DNA from: DATLAN01 sp035527455
GTDB lineage: Bacteria; Planctomycetota; Planctomycetia; Pirellulales; Thermoguttaceae
Direction of reading: 5' to 3'
NCBI GenBank assembly: GCA_035527455.1
Contig: DATLAN010000460.1
Span: forward strand, 1-5,693
Length of the DNA stretch: 5,693 bases
Numbering within the stretch: position 1 is the first letter of the stretch; every line of letters starts with the position of its first letter. This document shows positions 1-5,521 of this stretch, in pieces. The notes under the pieces are model-generated. The model saw only the letters and a list, made by a program, of their open reading frames with translations. It did no database searches and was not told the DNA's origin. A program made the position numbers and the translations under genes.

Positions 1-82
1 TTGTTGCTGCGCAACCTGGACACTTTTCCGAACGAGTCCTGTCCAGTGGGACATCCTTCGCGGAAAAGTGTCCAGGCTACCC
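1..82. repeat. Long-hairpin repeat, copy 1
   Basis: This is the first of two 82-bp copies that differ at one base (T at 42, C at 150). A perfect 16-bp inverted repeat, CCTGGACACTTTTCCG at 15-30 and its complement at 61-76, encloses a 30-nt loop. The loop contains a smaller complementary pair (TGTCC 41-45 region with GGACA 49-53 region). A second small palindrome, GTTGC-TGC-GCAAC, sits at 3-15 just outside the main stem. The element has no coding potential of its own; an open frame across it only reflects the absence of stops. It resembles a REP- or MITE-type mobile palindrome. The left edge is the window edge, so the true boundary is unknown. Confidence 0.9.
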
Positions 83-104
83 GCTCTTACCGTCCCGCGC
101 CATA

Positions 105-197
105 CCTCTTGTTGCTGCGCAACCTGGACACTTTTCCGAACGAGTCCTGCCCAGTGGGACATCCTTCGCGGAAAAGTGTCCAGGCTACCCTCTTGTT
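105..197. repeat. 9-bp direct repeat flanking repeat copy 2
   Basis: CCTCTTGTT occurs at 105-113 and again at 189-197, 84 bp apart, bracketing copy 2 of the hairpin repeat. It could be a target-site duplication made when the element inserted, or the start of a further, truncated repeat unit, because TTGTT is also the first five bases of both copies. One pair of 9-mers cannot separate these explanations. Confidence 0.5.
109..190. repeat. Long-hairpin repeat, copy 2
   Basis: This is the second copy of the 82-bp element, offset by exactly 108 bp from copy 1 and identical except for C at 150. The arms are at 123-138 and 169-184. The T-to-C change lies in the loop and weakens the inner mini-stem, while the 16-bp main stem is untouched. 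It ends about 135 bp before the first gene, so transcription reading in from the left would pass through two stable hairpins. The 26-bp spacer between the copies (83-108) is unrelated to either. Confidence 0.9.
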
Positions 198-309
198 ACA
201 CACTCGTTACGATCGAATCGCTCATTCTCGCGTAGAATGGGCGGTAACGGGGGCGGCGTTCGCCCTCGGCCCGGAACGCCGGGTTCGACGATCGTAACCA
301 TGTAACCGG
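195..309 (+). promoter_or_regulatory. Structured leader upstream of the Ig-like/deiminase operon
   Basis: Several complementary words lie close together before the start codon at 325. GTTACGATCG (206-215) is perfectly complementary to CGATCGTAAC (289-298). CGTTAC (205-210) can instead pair with GTAACG (244-249). Inside are ATTCT/AGAAT (224-228/234-238), an 8-bp stem with one G-T pair (248-255/261-268) and CCCGG-AACG-CCGGG (270-283). GTTAC occurs twice (195, 206) and GTAAC three times (244, 294, 302). The arrangement could fold as a branched RNA with competing pairings, or serve as DNA operator sites. It matches no riboswitch class I know, and no -35/-10 promoter pair was evident. Confidence 0.4.
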
Positions 310-324
310 AAGAGGAGCGAAGCG

Positions 325-876
325 ATGAAGGTCAAAGACGTGCTGGCCGTGCTGGGAGTCGCCGCGGCGACGGCGGCGTTCGTGGTGGTGTTGTTGGGGC
401 CGCAACGGGTAGACGCGGTCGATGAAGCCCAGGGCATTCAGCCCAGAATCGCTCAGCCGAAGCTGACGATCGAAGGATGCGAAATCACGCTGAAGACCGA
501 CAAGCCGGTCTACCAGCCGGGCGAAACGGTCACGGTGCAAATCGAGGCCACGAATCCGACGGACCAGCCGGTCGAGACGAGCGTGTGGGTGACCCTATCG
601 GCCACGGAACCGGCCTCGGAGTTCTCTCGCAAGCTGGTGATGCCCCGGCCGCTTTGGTCGGGCGAGTGCAAGGTGGTCTTGGCGCCCGGCGAAACGAAGA
701 CCTTCACCCGGGTCGCCGAAGCCGAGCTGCCGGCCGGTCAGAGCATCTCGATCAGCATGAGCGATCAGCAGACGGCGGCCATGATCACCGAGTTGCTGCA
801 GGTGCAGCAGAACGGCACCCAGGTGCAGGCCGCCGATCAAGTCGCGCCGATCATGCAGCTTGTGCCCCAGAAATGA
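325..876 (+). CDS. Membrane-anchored Ig-like (MG2-like) domain protein, hypothetical
   Basis: The protein has 183 aa. Residues 6-25 (VLAVLGVAAATAAFVVVLLG) are a hydrophobic stretch after a short Lys-containing N-terminus, fitting a signal anchor with the rest exported. The folded part starts near residue 45. TDKPVYQPGETV at 58-69 closely resembles the strand-and-turn motif of alpha-2-macroglobulin MG2 and related Ig-like domains, and APGETKTF at 120-127 is a second typical beta-sandwich turn. C52 and C115 could form a disulfide. The last 35 residues are Gln-rich. The start is set by AGGAG at 313-317, 7 nt before the ATG. The stop overlaps the start of the next gene (ATGA), so the two are translationally coupled. 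No catalytic motif is seen; a binding, scaffolding or inhibitor-like role in the envelope is inferred. Gene reality is secure, function is not. Confidence 0.85.
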   Translation: MKVKDVLAVLGVAAATAAFVVVLLGPQRVDAVDEAQGIQPRIAQPKLTIEGCEITLKTDKPVYQPGETVTVQIEATNPTDQPVETSVWVTLSATEPASEFSRKLVMPRPLWSGECKVVLAPGETKTFTRVAEAELPAGQSISISMSDQQTAAMITELLQVQQNGTQVQAADQVAPIMQLVPQK

Positions 877-2030
877 GCCGGCAGAATCTCAAAGCCCGAT
901 ATCGCGTGCCGTTGGGCGTGTTGATCGGCCTGGTCGCTTCCGCCGTCGTGCTGTCGCTCTACGACGGCAGCGGCGGAAGTCCGGCCGGAAACACGTCGGG
1001 CCCGGTGCTCAGCGATTGCGACGGGCCCATCGACGAACTGGTGATTCACTACGCGGCCCAAGCGGCCGAGATCGTCGGGCCCACCTATCGCGATTTCCTC
1101 CGTCAATTGCCCCACGAAGTGACCGTCCACGTGGTCTGCCCGACGCAGTCCGACTTCGACGACCTGCTGGCTCGCGTCGGGCCGATCGAGTGCGCGTTGT
1201 CGCCGGTGGTTGTCGATCACCCGATCACCTGCTGGTCGCGCGACCGCTGGCTGGCGTTGACTCCGGCGGCGGAGCGGGGGGCGATGACCCTCTTGCGTCC
1301 GCGGGGCGAAGCGGGTGCCGAGATCTGGCCGGCCCGGGAAGGCGACCAGCGCGTGGCCGACGATTTGGCCGCGGCACTTGGCCCCGGCGTGCGTGCCGTC
1401 CGAAGCGAATTGTACTTCGACGGCGGCGATTTTGTGGCCGACTGCCAGACGGTTTTCGTCACGCCCGACGTGCTGCGGCGCAACTTCCAGCAGACGGTCC
1501 CCACGCGCGAGGATCTGGTCCGGCGGCTGGCGGCCGTCTTGAAACGCGAGGTCGTGCTGCTCGACGACGCGCCCGATCATCACGCGGGCATGTTCATGAT
1601 GGCCGTGGGCGATCGAACGGTGCTGGTCGGCGATCCGTCGGCGGCGCGGCGGATTCTTGCCGACTCGATTCAAGCGGCCGACGAAGATCTCTGTCCGGGC
1701 GGAGGTCCCGACTTTTCCGACGAGACGATTGCCCGATTCGACGCAGTGGCCGAACGATGTCGGGCGGCCGGATATCGCGTGGTCCGCATCCCGATCGTTC
1801 CGGGGCGCGACGGCCGCACGTACGTCACCTACCTCAACGTCATCCTCGACGATCGCGCCGGAAGCCGCATCGTCTACATGCCGGTCTTCGACGGGGCCGA
1901 GGTGCTCAATCGGGCAGCCGCCGAGATCTGGACCGACCTCGGGTACGAGGTCCACCCGATCGACTGCACCGCCTGCTATCCCCACTTCGGCAGCCTGCGT
2001 TGTCTGGTGAGTGTTTTGCGCCGCGGTTGA
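873..2030 (+). CDS. Membrane-anchored agmatine/peptidylarginine deiminase-like (GME superfamily) protein
   Basis: The protein has 385 aa. A basic N-terminus and hydrophobic segment (residues 12-29) predict an anchored enzyme facing the periplasm. Landmarks of the guanidino-group modifying enzyme fold appear in order: WSRD 121-124, FDGGDF 182-187, a His pair in DHHAGMF 235-241, YLN 320-322 and GSLRC 374-378 with putative nucleophile C378. The spacing suits the deiminase branch, which hydrolyses guanidino groups (agmatine or peptidyl-arginine) to ureido products plus ammonia through a Cys thiouronium intermediate. The usual Asp two residues after the catalytic His is not seen (A238 or G239 instead), so the substrate or activity may differ. 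The ATG overlaps the previous stop and has no good ribosome site, implying coupled re-initiation. The frame stays open upstream to 477, but that part lies across the first gene and reads like an out-of-frame shadow. Family assignment is fairly sure; substrate is unknown. Confidence 0.82.
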   Translation: MSRQNLKARYRVPLGVLIGLVASAVVLSLYDGSGGSPAGNTSGPVLSDCDGPIDELVIHYAAQAAEIVGPTYRDFLRQLPHEVTVHVVCPTQSDFDDLLARVGPIECALSPVVVDHPITCWSRDRWLALTPAAERGAMTLLRPRGEAGAEIWPAREGDQRVADDLAAALGPGVRAVRSELYFDGGDFVADCQTVFVTPDVLRRNFQQTVPTREDLVRRLAAVLKREVVLLDDAPDHHAGMFMMAVGDRTVLVGDPSAARRILADSIQAADEDLCPGGGPDFSDETIARFDAVAERCRAAGYRVVRIPIVPGRDGRTYVTYLNVILDDRAGSRIVYMPVFDGAEVLNRAAAEIWTDLGYEVHPIDCTACYPHFGSLRCLVSVLRRG

Positions 2031-2096
2031 CGCTCAGGGGGCACTTTCGCACGGCGTCGCACTGAAGCGCACAAGGTCTTAAACGGCAAAGGCCTA

Positions 2097-2132
2097 GGGC
2101 GACCACGCATCGGAGTTGGCCGCCCCTTTTTT
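2097..2132 (+). terminator. Probable rho-independent terminator after the deiminase-like gene
   Basis: GGGCG (2097-2101) pairs with CGCCC (2121-2125). One A-C mismatch follows, then CCA (2103-2105) pairs with TGG (2117-2119), leaving an 11-nt loop. One base after the stem is a run of six T (2127-2132). This has the right polarity to end plus-strand transcription of the two-gene operon, about 66 bp after its stop codon. The stem is short and imperfect. Confidence 0.5.
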
Positions 2133-2139
2133 CTCGCAC

Positions 2140-2204
2140 CCTGTTGCACCACATCGCATAGTTTTGCACCCTGAGGGCTGCAAATGGGCTGCACTTGTAA
2201 CAGG
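2140..2204. other. Nested hairpin element, possible small RNA or repeat
   Basis: TTTGCACCC (2163-2171), loop TGA and GGG-c-TGCAAA (2175-2184) form a 9-bp stem with a single bulged C. It is enclosed by CCTGTT (2140-2145) and AACAGG (2199-2204). GGGCTGCA occurs twice (2175-2182 and 2186-2193), and GCACCCTG occurs twice near 2137 and 2167. No T tract follows, so it is not a classical terminator. It lies directly downstream of the terminator-like hairpin. It may be an intergenic repeat family or a structured RNA; nothing here identifies it. Confidence 0.35.
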
Positions 2205-2398
2205 TGTTTCTGATACAAATCCGGCCGGAACGAGGACTTCGTTCGGCTCGACCGTCCACGCATCGCGTTCCTGCCGCTGGGCCCCCCCATTCCCAAGGTC
2301 CACCCGCCGGGTAATACTGGTCGTGATTCGGGCGGTGGAAGAGATTCCGAGTGGGTTTGGGGGGTAGGCTCGGGATCGTCGCGACCTGAGTAAACCAG

Positions 2399-2403
2399 GG
2401 AGG
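2399..2403 (+). promoter_or_regulatory. Ribosome binding site for the pRiA4b-like gene
   Basis: GGAGG lies 7 nt before the ATG at 2411 and fixes this start. The competing ATG at 2404 overlaps the binding site and is in another frame. Confidence 0.75.
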
Positions 2404-2410
2404 ATGAACC

Positions 2411-4033
2411 ATGGCGAAGAAGTCGAAAAAACGGAAGGCACTCGATCCCGACCTGCCTATCTACCAAGTCAAGATCACGCTTCAGCACATCAATCCACCG
2501 ATCTGGCGAAGAGTGCAGACGAACGACTGCTCTTTGGATGAATTGCACGACGTCATTCAGGTTTCCATGGGTTGGGAAGACGAACACATGTACGCCTTCG
2601 TGATTGACGGCGAAGAGTCCGGCAACCCCAAACGTGGCGGCCAGGCCGAATACGATTCTCGCTTCGTTCGACTGAGCCAGGTCGTGGAGGAAGGACATGC
2701 TCGCTTCCTTTACGATTACGATTTCGGAGACGATTGGCGACACATCATCGACATCGAGAAGACGTTGCCCGCCGAAGAGGGCGTCAGCTACCCTCGATGC
2801 GTGAAAGGGGAGCGTGCCTGCCCGCCCGAGGACTGCGGCGGTCCCTACGCCTATCCATACTTCCTCGACAAGATCCAAGACCCCGAGCACGAAGAACATG
2901 AGGACGCCCTGGAATGGGTCGGCGACGACTTTGATCCCGAGGAGTTCGACCTGGATGAAGTGAACGAGGCGCTTCGCCAACTCCGTCGCTGGCTGGGGAA
3001 GCGGCAAGGAAAGCACGTCCTCGAGGCGGCCTTTGCCAAAGGCGATTTGGTGCGTGTGAAGCCGGGGGTTGTCCACGACCGGTACCGCGATATTCCTCTG
3101 GGCGGTTGGGTGGGGAAAATCAAGAGGATCGGGTGGCTGACGCCCATCGGTTACGCCGTCCATTGGACCAGGCCGACACTCGATCAGGCCCACGCCGTCT
3201 TCTTCAAGCGATACGAGCGGGACGAGATGAAGCCCTACAAATACTGGCTGGAAGCGGATCAGTTGGAGGCGGCGGCTGAAGAAACGCCTGATGCGATGGA
3301 GCAGCCGACGAACCTCGTCACCCGCCCGCTTTCGATGGACGACCCCGACGACCGCATCAGGATGGTATTCGGGCTGACCGGTGACGACGGATTACCCGAG
3401 GCCGACGAACAGACGCAGCGGCACTTCTTCGATTGTCTGAAGGCCAATCTGTCCTTCCCCTTCGAGGCCGACTATTTGTCTGCATCGGCCCTCGGCCCAA
3501 GCGAAGGCGGTAAGGTCGAGGTTCTTGGCTTTGCCGATCCGCCACTGGATCGGAAGGAGGGCATTGTGTGCGAGGCCCGCCGAGGGGAGCATGAGTTTCA
3601 GGTGCCTTTGGAGGGCCTCCAGGTCGGGGAGGATGATCCCAACTTCCAGCACGTCGAGGATTACACCTACTGGCTGTGGGAGGTTCAAGAGTACGAAGAA
3701 GACGATGCCGTGGAGTCAGCCCAATTCCCCATCGGCACAGTCGCTTACTACGGCCCTGACGATAAGACGACCACGAAGATCGTGGCTGGGGTCATCAACC
3801 AGGAGGGAGCGGAACCGATCATCAAGCGGTGGGTGGCAACCGACGTGACGACCAATCCGAAAGTCGAGAAGGAAATCGAGAGGTTCTTCAAGAAGCACGG
3901 TGTCACGCAGGTGGGCGTGAGTGCAGGGAACTTCGGCTGCCCGCACGAAGAAGGCGAGGACTTTCCCCTGGGCGGCGACTGTCCATTCTGTCCGTGGTGG
4001 AAGGGGAAACAAGGGAGCGGGGCCAAGGAGTGA
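2411..4033 (+). CDS. Multidomain pRiA4b ORF-3-like protein with SH3-like, calcium-binding-like and Cys/His C-terminal domains
   Basis: The protein has 540 aa, with no signal peptide or membrane segment, so it is likely cytoplasmic. Residues about 16-195 match the plasmid pRiA4b ORF-3 / IS1096 TnpR-like family: PPIWRRV 29-35, MGWEDEHMYAF 53-63, YDYDFGDDW 101-109, C130 and ACPPEDCGG 136-144. That family often stands alone and its function is uncertain; the TnpR name does not show recombinase activity. Residues 208-285 (KGDLVRVKPGV, GGWVGKI, YAVHW) look like an SH3/KOW-type barrel. Residues 312-425 contain LSFPFEA 347-353, EVLGF and VPLEGL, as in small calcium-binding-like proteins. Residues 440-532 form another recognisable module with GTVAYYGPDDKTTTK and a C-terminal C510-x-H512...C524-x2-C527 cluster that could bind a metal. 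It is very acidic between 155 and 182. It appears monocistronic. No transposon ends are seen, so it is probably a host gene. A regulatory or scaffold role is conceivable but unproven. Confidence 0.88.
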   Translation: MAKKSKKRKALDPDLPIYQVKITLQHINPPIWRRVQTNDCSLDELHDVIQVSMGWEDEHMYAFVIDGEESGNPKRGGQAEYDSRFVRLSQVVEEGHARFLYDYDFGDDWRHIIDIEKTLPAEEGVSYPRCVKGERACPPEDCGGPYAYPYFLDKIQDPEHEEHEDALEWVGDDFDPEEFDLDEVNEALRQLRRWLGKRQGKHVLEAAFAKGDLVRVKPGVVHDRYRDIPLGGWVGKIKRIGWLTPIGYAVHWTRPTLDQAHAVFFKRYERDEMKPYKYWLEADQLEAAAEETPDAMEQPTNLVTRPLSMDDPDDRIRMVFGLTGDDGLPEADEQTQRHFFDCLKANLSFPFEADYLSASALGPSEGGKVEVLGFADPPLDRKEGIVCEARRGEHEFQVPLEGLQVGEDDPNFQHVEDYTYWLWEVQEYEEDDAVESAQFPIGTVAYYGPDDKTTTKIVAGVINQEGAEPIIKRWVATDVTTNPKVEKEIERFFKKHGVTQVGVSAGNFGCPHEEGEDFPLGGDCPFCPWWKGKQGSGAKE

Positions 4034-4039
4034 AGTGGC

Positions 4040-4144
4040 GTGGCGACACGTCTGGATGAGAAGGGCCGTTACCGTCACCACCAATACGATGCGATCTTCC
4101 TGGCGGGTCTGCCCGACGTAAAGGGCAGTTTGCCGCATGCATGA
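4040..4144 (+). CDS. Possible 34-aa small ORF after the multidomain gene
   Basis: GTG at 4040 lies 9 nt after AAGGAG (4025-4030), which is inside the end of the preceding gene. It opens a short frame to TGA at 4142-4144. The peptide (starting MATRLDEKGRYRHH, then QYDAIFLAGLPDVKG) reads like natural protein sequence with GC-rich third positions. It is in the same frame as the preceding gene, separated only by its TGA and two codons. It could therefore be a separate micro-gene, an extension reached by stop readthrough, or a fragment left by a stop mutation. I know no family for it. A hairpin at 4109-4128 overlaps its end. Confidence 0.3.
   Translation: MATRLDEKGRYRHHQYDAIFLAGLPDVKGSLPHA
4109..4128 (+). 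terminator. Weak candidate terminator hairpin
   Basis: CTGCCC (4109-4114) and GGGCAG (4123-4128) form a 6-bp perfect stem with an 8-nt loop, followed by only three T. It lies 76 bp after the multidomain gene's stop. It could end that transcript, but the short T tract makes this doubtful, and it would also fall inside the small ORF. Confidence 0.22.
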
Positions 4145-4200
4145 AGGCCGACAGGAGCATTCTCCATGCCGGGTAAAGACCAGGGACGATGGAAGCGGCG

Positions 4201-4425
4201 TCACTGGATCTCCGGCATCGGCAGCGTTTCGCCGCGGAGTTGAAGGGCCTGGGCTTGGGGGAAGTATGCGCCGAAGGTTCCGCCGGGCAAGGTGACTTGG
4301 ATCTGGTTGCGCATCTCGAACCGCGGCACCAGCTTCTTGTCACGGCAAAGCGCGAGGTACGATCGCGTGAAGGGGCCCTCCGGCTTGCCTGAAAGCGGGA
4401 ATACTCTACATCGATTCAGCCACAA
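4201..4425 (-). pseudogene. Probable C-terminal remnant of an unidentified gene
   Basis: The minus-strand frame ends at TGA (4203-4201). Upstream to about 4390 it shows good GC-rich third positions and a protein-like sequence: GPFTRSYLALCRDKK, then LVPRFEMRNQIQVTLPGG and GAYFPQAQALQLRGE. Its only start in frame is a TTG at 4425, with no convincing ribosome site, and the first dozen codons (WLNRCRVFP) look non-coding. This suggests the tail of a gene whose front part was lost. It lies 37 bp past the stop of the ThuA gene on the same strand, so deletion or insertion at the junction near 4390-4460 is possible. I do not recognise the family. It may instead be a small intact gene of 74 codons or fewer. 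Confidence 0.4.
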
Positions 4426-4462
4426 TCGTATTCGTTGTTCAGGTGGAAGCCAAGAGACCGGC

Positions 4463-5482
4463 CTATCTGAGGACGTGGTCGGACGGTTTTACTCCCTTCT
4501 TGTACCTGCCAAAACCAAAAGGCAAGGGCTTGTACTGGCCGACCAGGTCCACGTTCGCCTTGGCCGGGATCGCGTCCTCCAGAGCGACGCACCAATACGC
4601 GGCATTGACCAGGAGCCGCCGCAGGCCCTCGCTCTCCAGGTCCGTCGCCGCGCCCATCGTGGTGGTGAACACTCGACCGATCCGACCGTCGGTCCCTTGG
4701 TAGGTCTTGGTCCAGGCCATGGACATCATCGGATCGTTTTTCGGCCCCGGGACGGGCTGGTCGGTCGGGTTCATCCCTTCGAGCACCTGGCCGAGCAGCA
4801 GCACCTTGCTGTCGCCGGGCAACGGATTTCGCACCGTGTAAACGTCGGTCGGCCCCCAGATGTCGTCGCAGCCGCGAACAATGGGGTGATCTTCCGCGCC
4901 CGCGGCAATCACTCCGCGGGTGCTCTCGCTGCCGTGACGGCCGTGATGACTGATCCACGTCTGGCCGAGGATCTGCTGGCCGAATCCGCCTTTCCAGGTT
5001 CGGCTGTTGGAGCCAAACCGTTCGTAGGTCTCGCTGCTCAGCCGGAACGCCACGACCGCCGCCCGCATGCCGATGACCGGCTTGCCGGCATCGAGGTATT
5101 CGGCCACGTAACGCATCTGCTCGTCGGGCAGGTCGCGGAAACGGGTGGCGATGATCATCAGATCGGCCGATCGAAGGGCTTCCAGGCCCGGGATGTTGCG
5201 GGTGTTGTCCGGGTTGATCGTCCCATCTTCAAGATCGATGGCAAACAGCACGGTACACTTGAAACCATGGTGCTTGGCCAGGATCTTGCCCAATTCAGGC
5301 AAAGCCTCCTCCGAGCGATACTCTTCATCGCCGGAGACCAACACCACGTGCTTCCCCTTGCCGGGGCCGTCGAAGCCGTCGTAGACCACCCAGGGATCCG
5401 CGGTCGAAGCCCGCGCACAGCAGAAGACCGCCGCTATCGACACCGTTGCCCAAGTCAACCAGTTGAACCGAATCGTTCGCAT
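4463..5482 (-). CDS. Secreted ThuA-domain protein (glutamine amidotransferase-like fold)
   Basis: The protein has 339 aa. Residues 1-28 form a signal peptide: basic MRTIR, hydrophobic core about 8-22, likely cleavage after the ARA or STA region. From about residue 44 it is a ThuA-like domain: HVVLVSGDEEYRSEEALPEL 45-64, FAIDLEDG 80-87, ADLMIIATRFRDLPDEQM 106-123, GKPVIGMR 133-140, WISHHGRHG 176-184, DDIWGPTDVY 206-215, KNDPMMSMAWTK 248-259 and VFTTTMGAATDLESEG 271-286. ThuA proteins have the class I glutamine amidotransferase fold, usually without the catalytic Cys, and are linked to sugar use; the biochemical activity is generally unproven. The ATG is supported by GAAAGGA 7 nt upstream. A gene with a possible hydrolase C-terminus ends 39 bp upstream on the same strand, suggesting an operon. 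At 140-146 the sequence is RAAVVAF where I expected an RTATHAF-like motif. Confidence 0.92.
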   Translation of the reverse strand: MRTIRFNWLTWATVSIAAVFCCARASTADPWVVYDGFDGPGKGKHVVLVSGDEEYRSEEALPELGKILAKHHGFKCTVLFAIDLEDGTINPDNTRNIPGLEALRSADLMIIATRFRDLPDEQMRYVAEYLDAGKPVIGMRAAVVAFRLSSETYERFGSNSRTWKGGFGQQILGQTWISHHGRHGSESTRGVIAAGAEDHPIVRGCDDIWGPTDVYTVRNPLPGDSKVLLLGQVLEGMNPTDQPVPGPKNDPMMSMAWTKTYQGTDGRIGRVFTTTMGAATDLESEGLRRLLVNAAYWCVALEDAIPAKANVDLVGQYKPLPFGFGRYKKGVKPSDHVLR

Positions 5483-5489
5483 AGTACTT

Positions 5490-5496
5490 TCCTTTC
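5490..5496 (-). promoter_or_regulatory. Ribosome binding site for the ThuA gene
   Basis: On the minus strand, GAAAGGA ends 7 nt before the ATG at 5482. It sits in the 39-bp gap after the upstream gene. This gap is too short to hold an obvious separate promoter, which favours co-transcription. Confidence 0.6.
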
Positions 5497-5521
5497 GACA
5501 AGAACCATTTCGACGTCGCCA

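Larger units (their letters stand above)
2031..2410. other. Gene-free intergenic stretch with hairpins
   Basis: These 380 bp between two plus-strand genes show no convincing gene; open frames crossing them are antisense or have poor codon use. The region holds a probable terminator (2097-2132), a second hairpin region (2140-2204), a small inverted repeat GAACGA/TCGTTC (2228-2233/2239-2244), a C7 run (2282-2288) and the ribosome binding site of the next gene. The part around 2133-2220 is visibly less GC-rich and rich in TGCA words, unlike the neighbouring genes. I could not place a promoter for the downstream gene. Confidence 0.5.

Noticed and set aside
1..190. CRISPR array
   Set aside because: There are only two 82-bp units with one 26-bp spacer. 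Unit length and the long internal palindrome do not fit CRISPR repeats, and no cas gene is present.
1..297. 98-aa plus-strand open frame across the hairpin repeats
   Set aside because: It simply translates the two repeat copies and the structured leader, repeating the same peptide twice, and has no ribosome binding site or protein-like character.
477..872. N-terminal extension of the deiminase-like protein starting at 477
   Set aside because: It lies entirely within the first gene in another frame, its residues are Arg/Gly/His-rich as in shadow frames, and the signal anchor and ATGA overlap mark 873 as the start.
837..1985. 382-aa minus-strand frame opposite the deiminase-like gene
   Set aside because: It is an antisense shadow in GC-rich DNA. 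The plus-strand frame has clear family motifs and a signal anchor.
2140..2204. Integron attC-type recombination site
   Set aside because: The nested palindrome is reminiscent, but the required GTTRRRY and RYYYAAC end motifs are not present in the right places, and no integrase or cassette is seen.
2195..2216. Sigma-70 promoter TTGTAA ... TGATAC
   Set aside because: The spacing between the two boxes is only 10 bp, far from the usual 17.
1976..3193. 405-aa minus-strand frame across the intergenic region and the multidomain gene
   Set aside because: It runs antisense to a gene with recognisable domains and through terminator-like sequence. It shows no motif and no good start.
4189..4392. 67-aa plus-strand frame
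   Set aside because: It is the mirror image of the better minus-strand coding segment at 4201-4390 and has no protein-like motif.
4416..4958. 180-aa minus-strand frame overlapping the ThuA gene
   Set aside because: It is out of frame inside a clearly coding gene, dominated by Arg, Gly and Pro as expected of a shadow frame.
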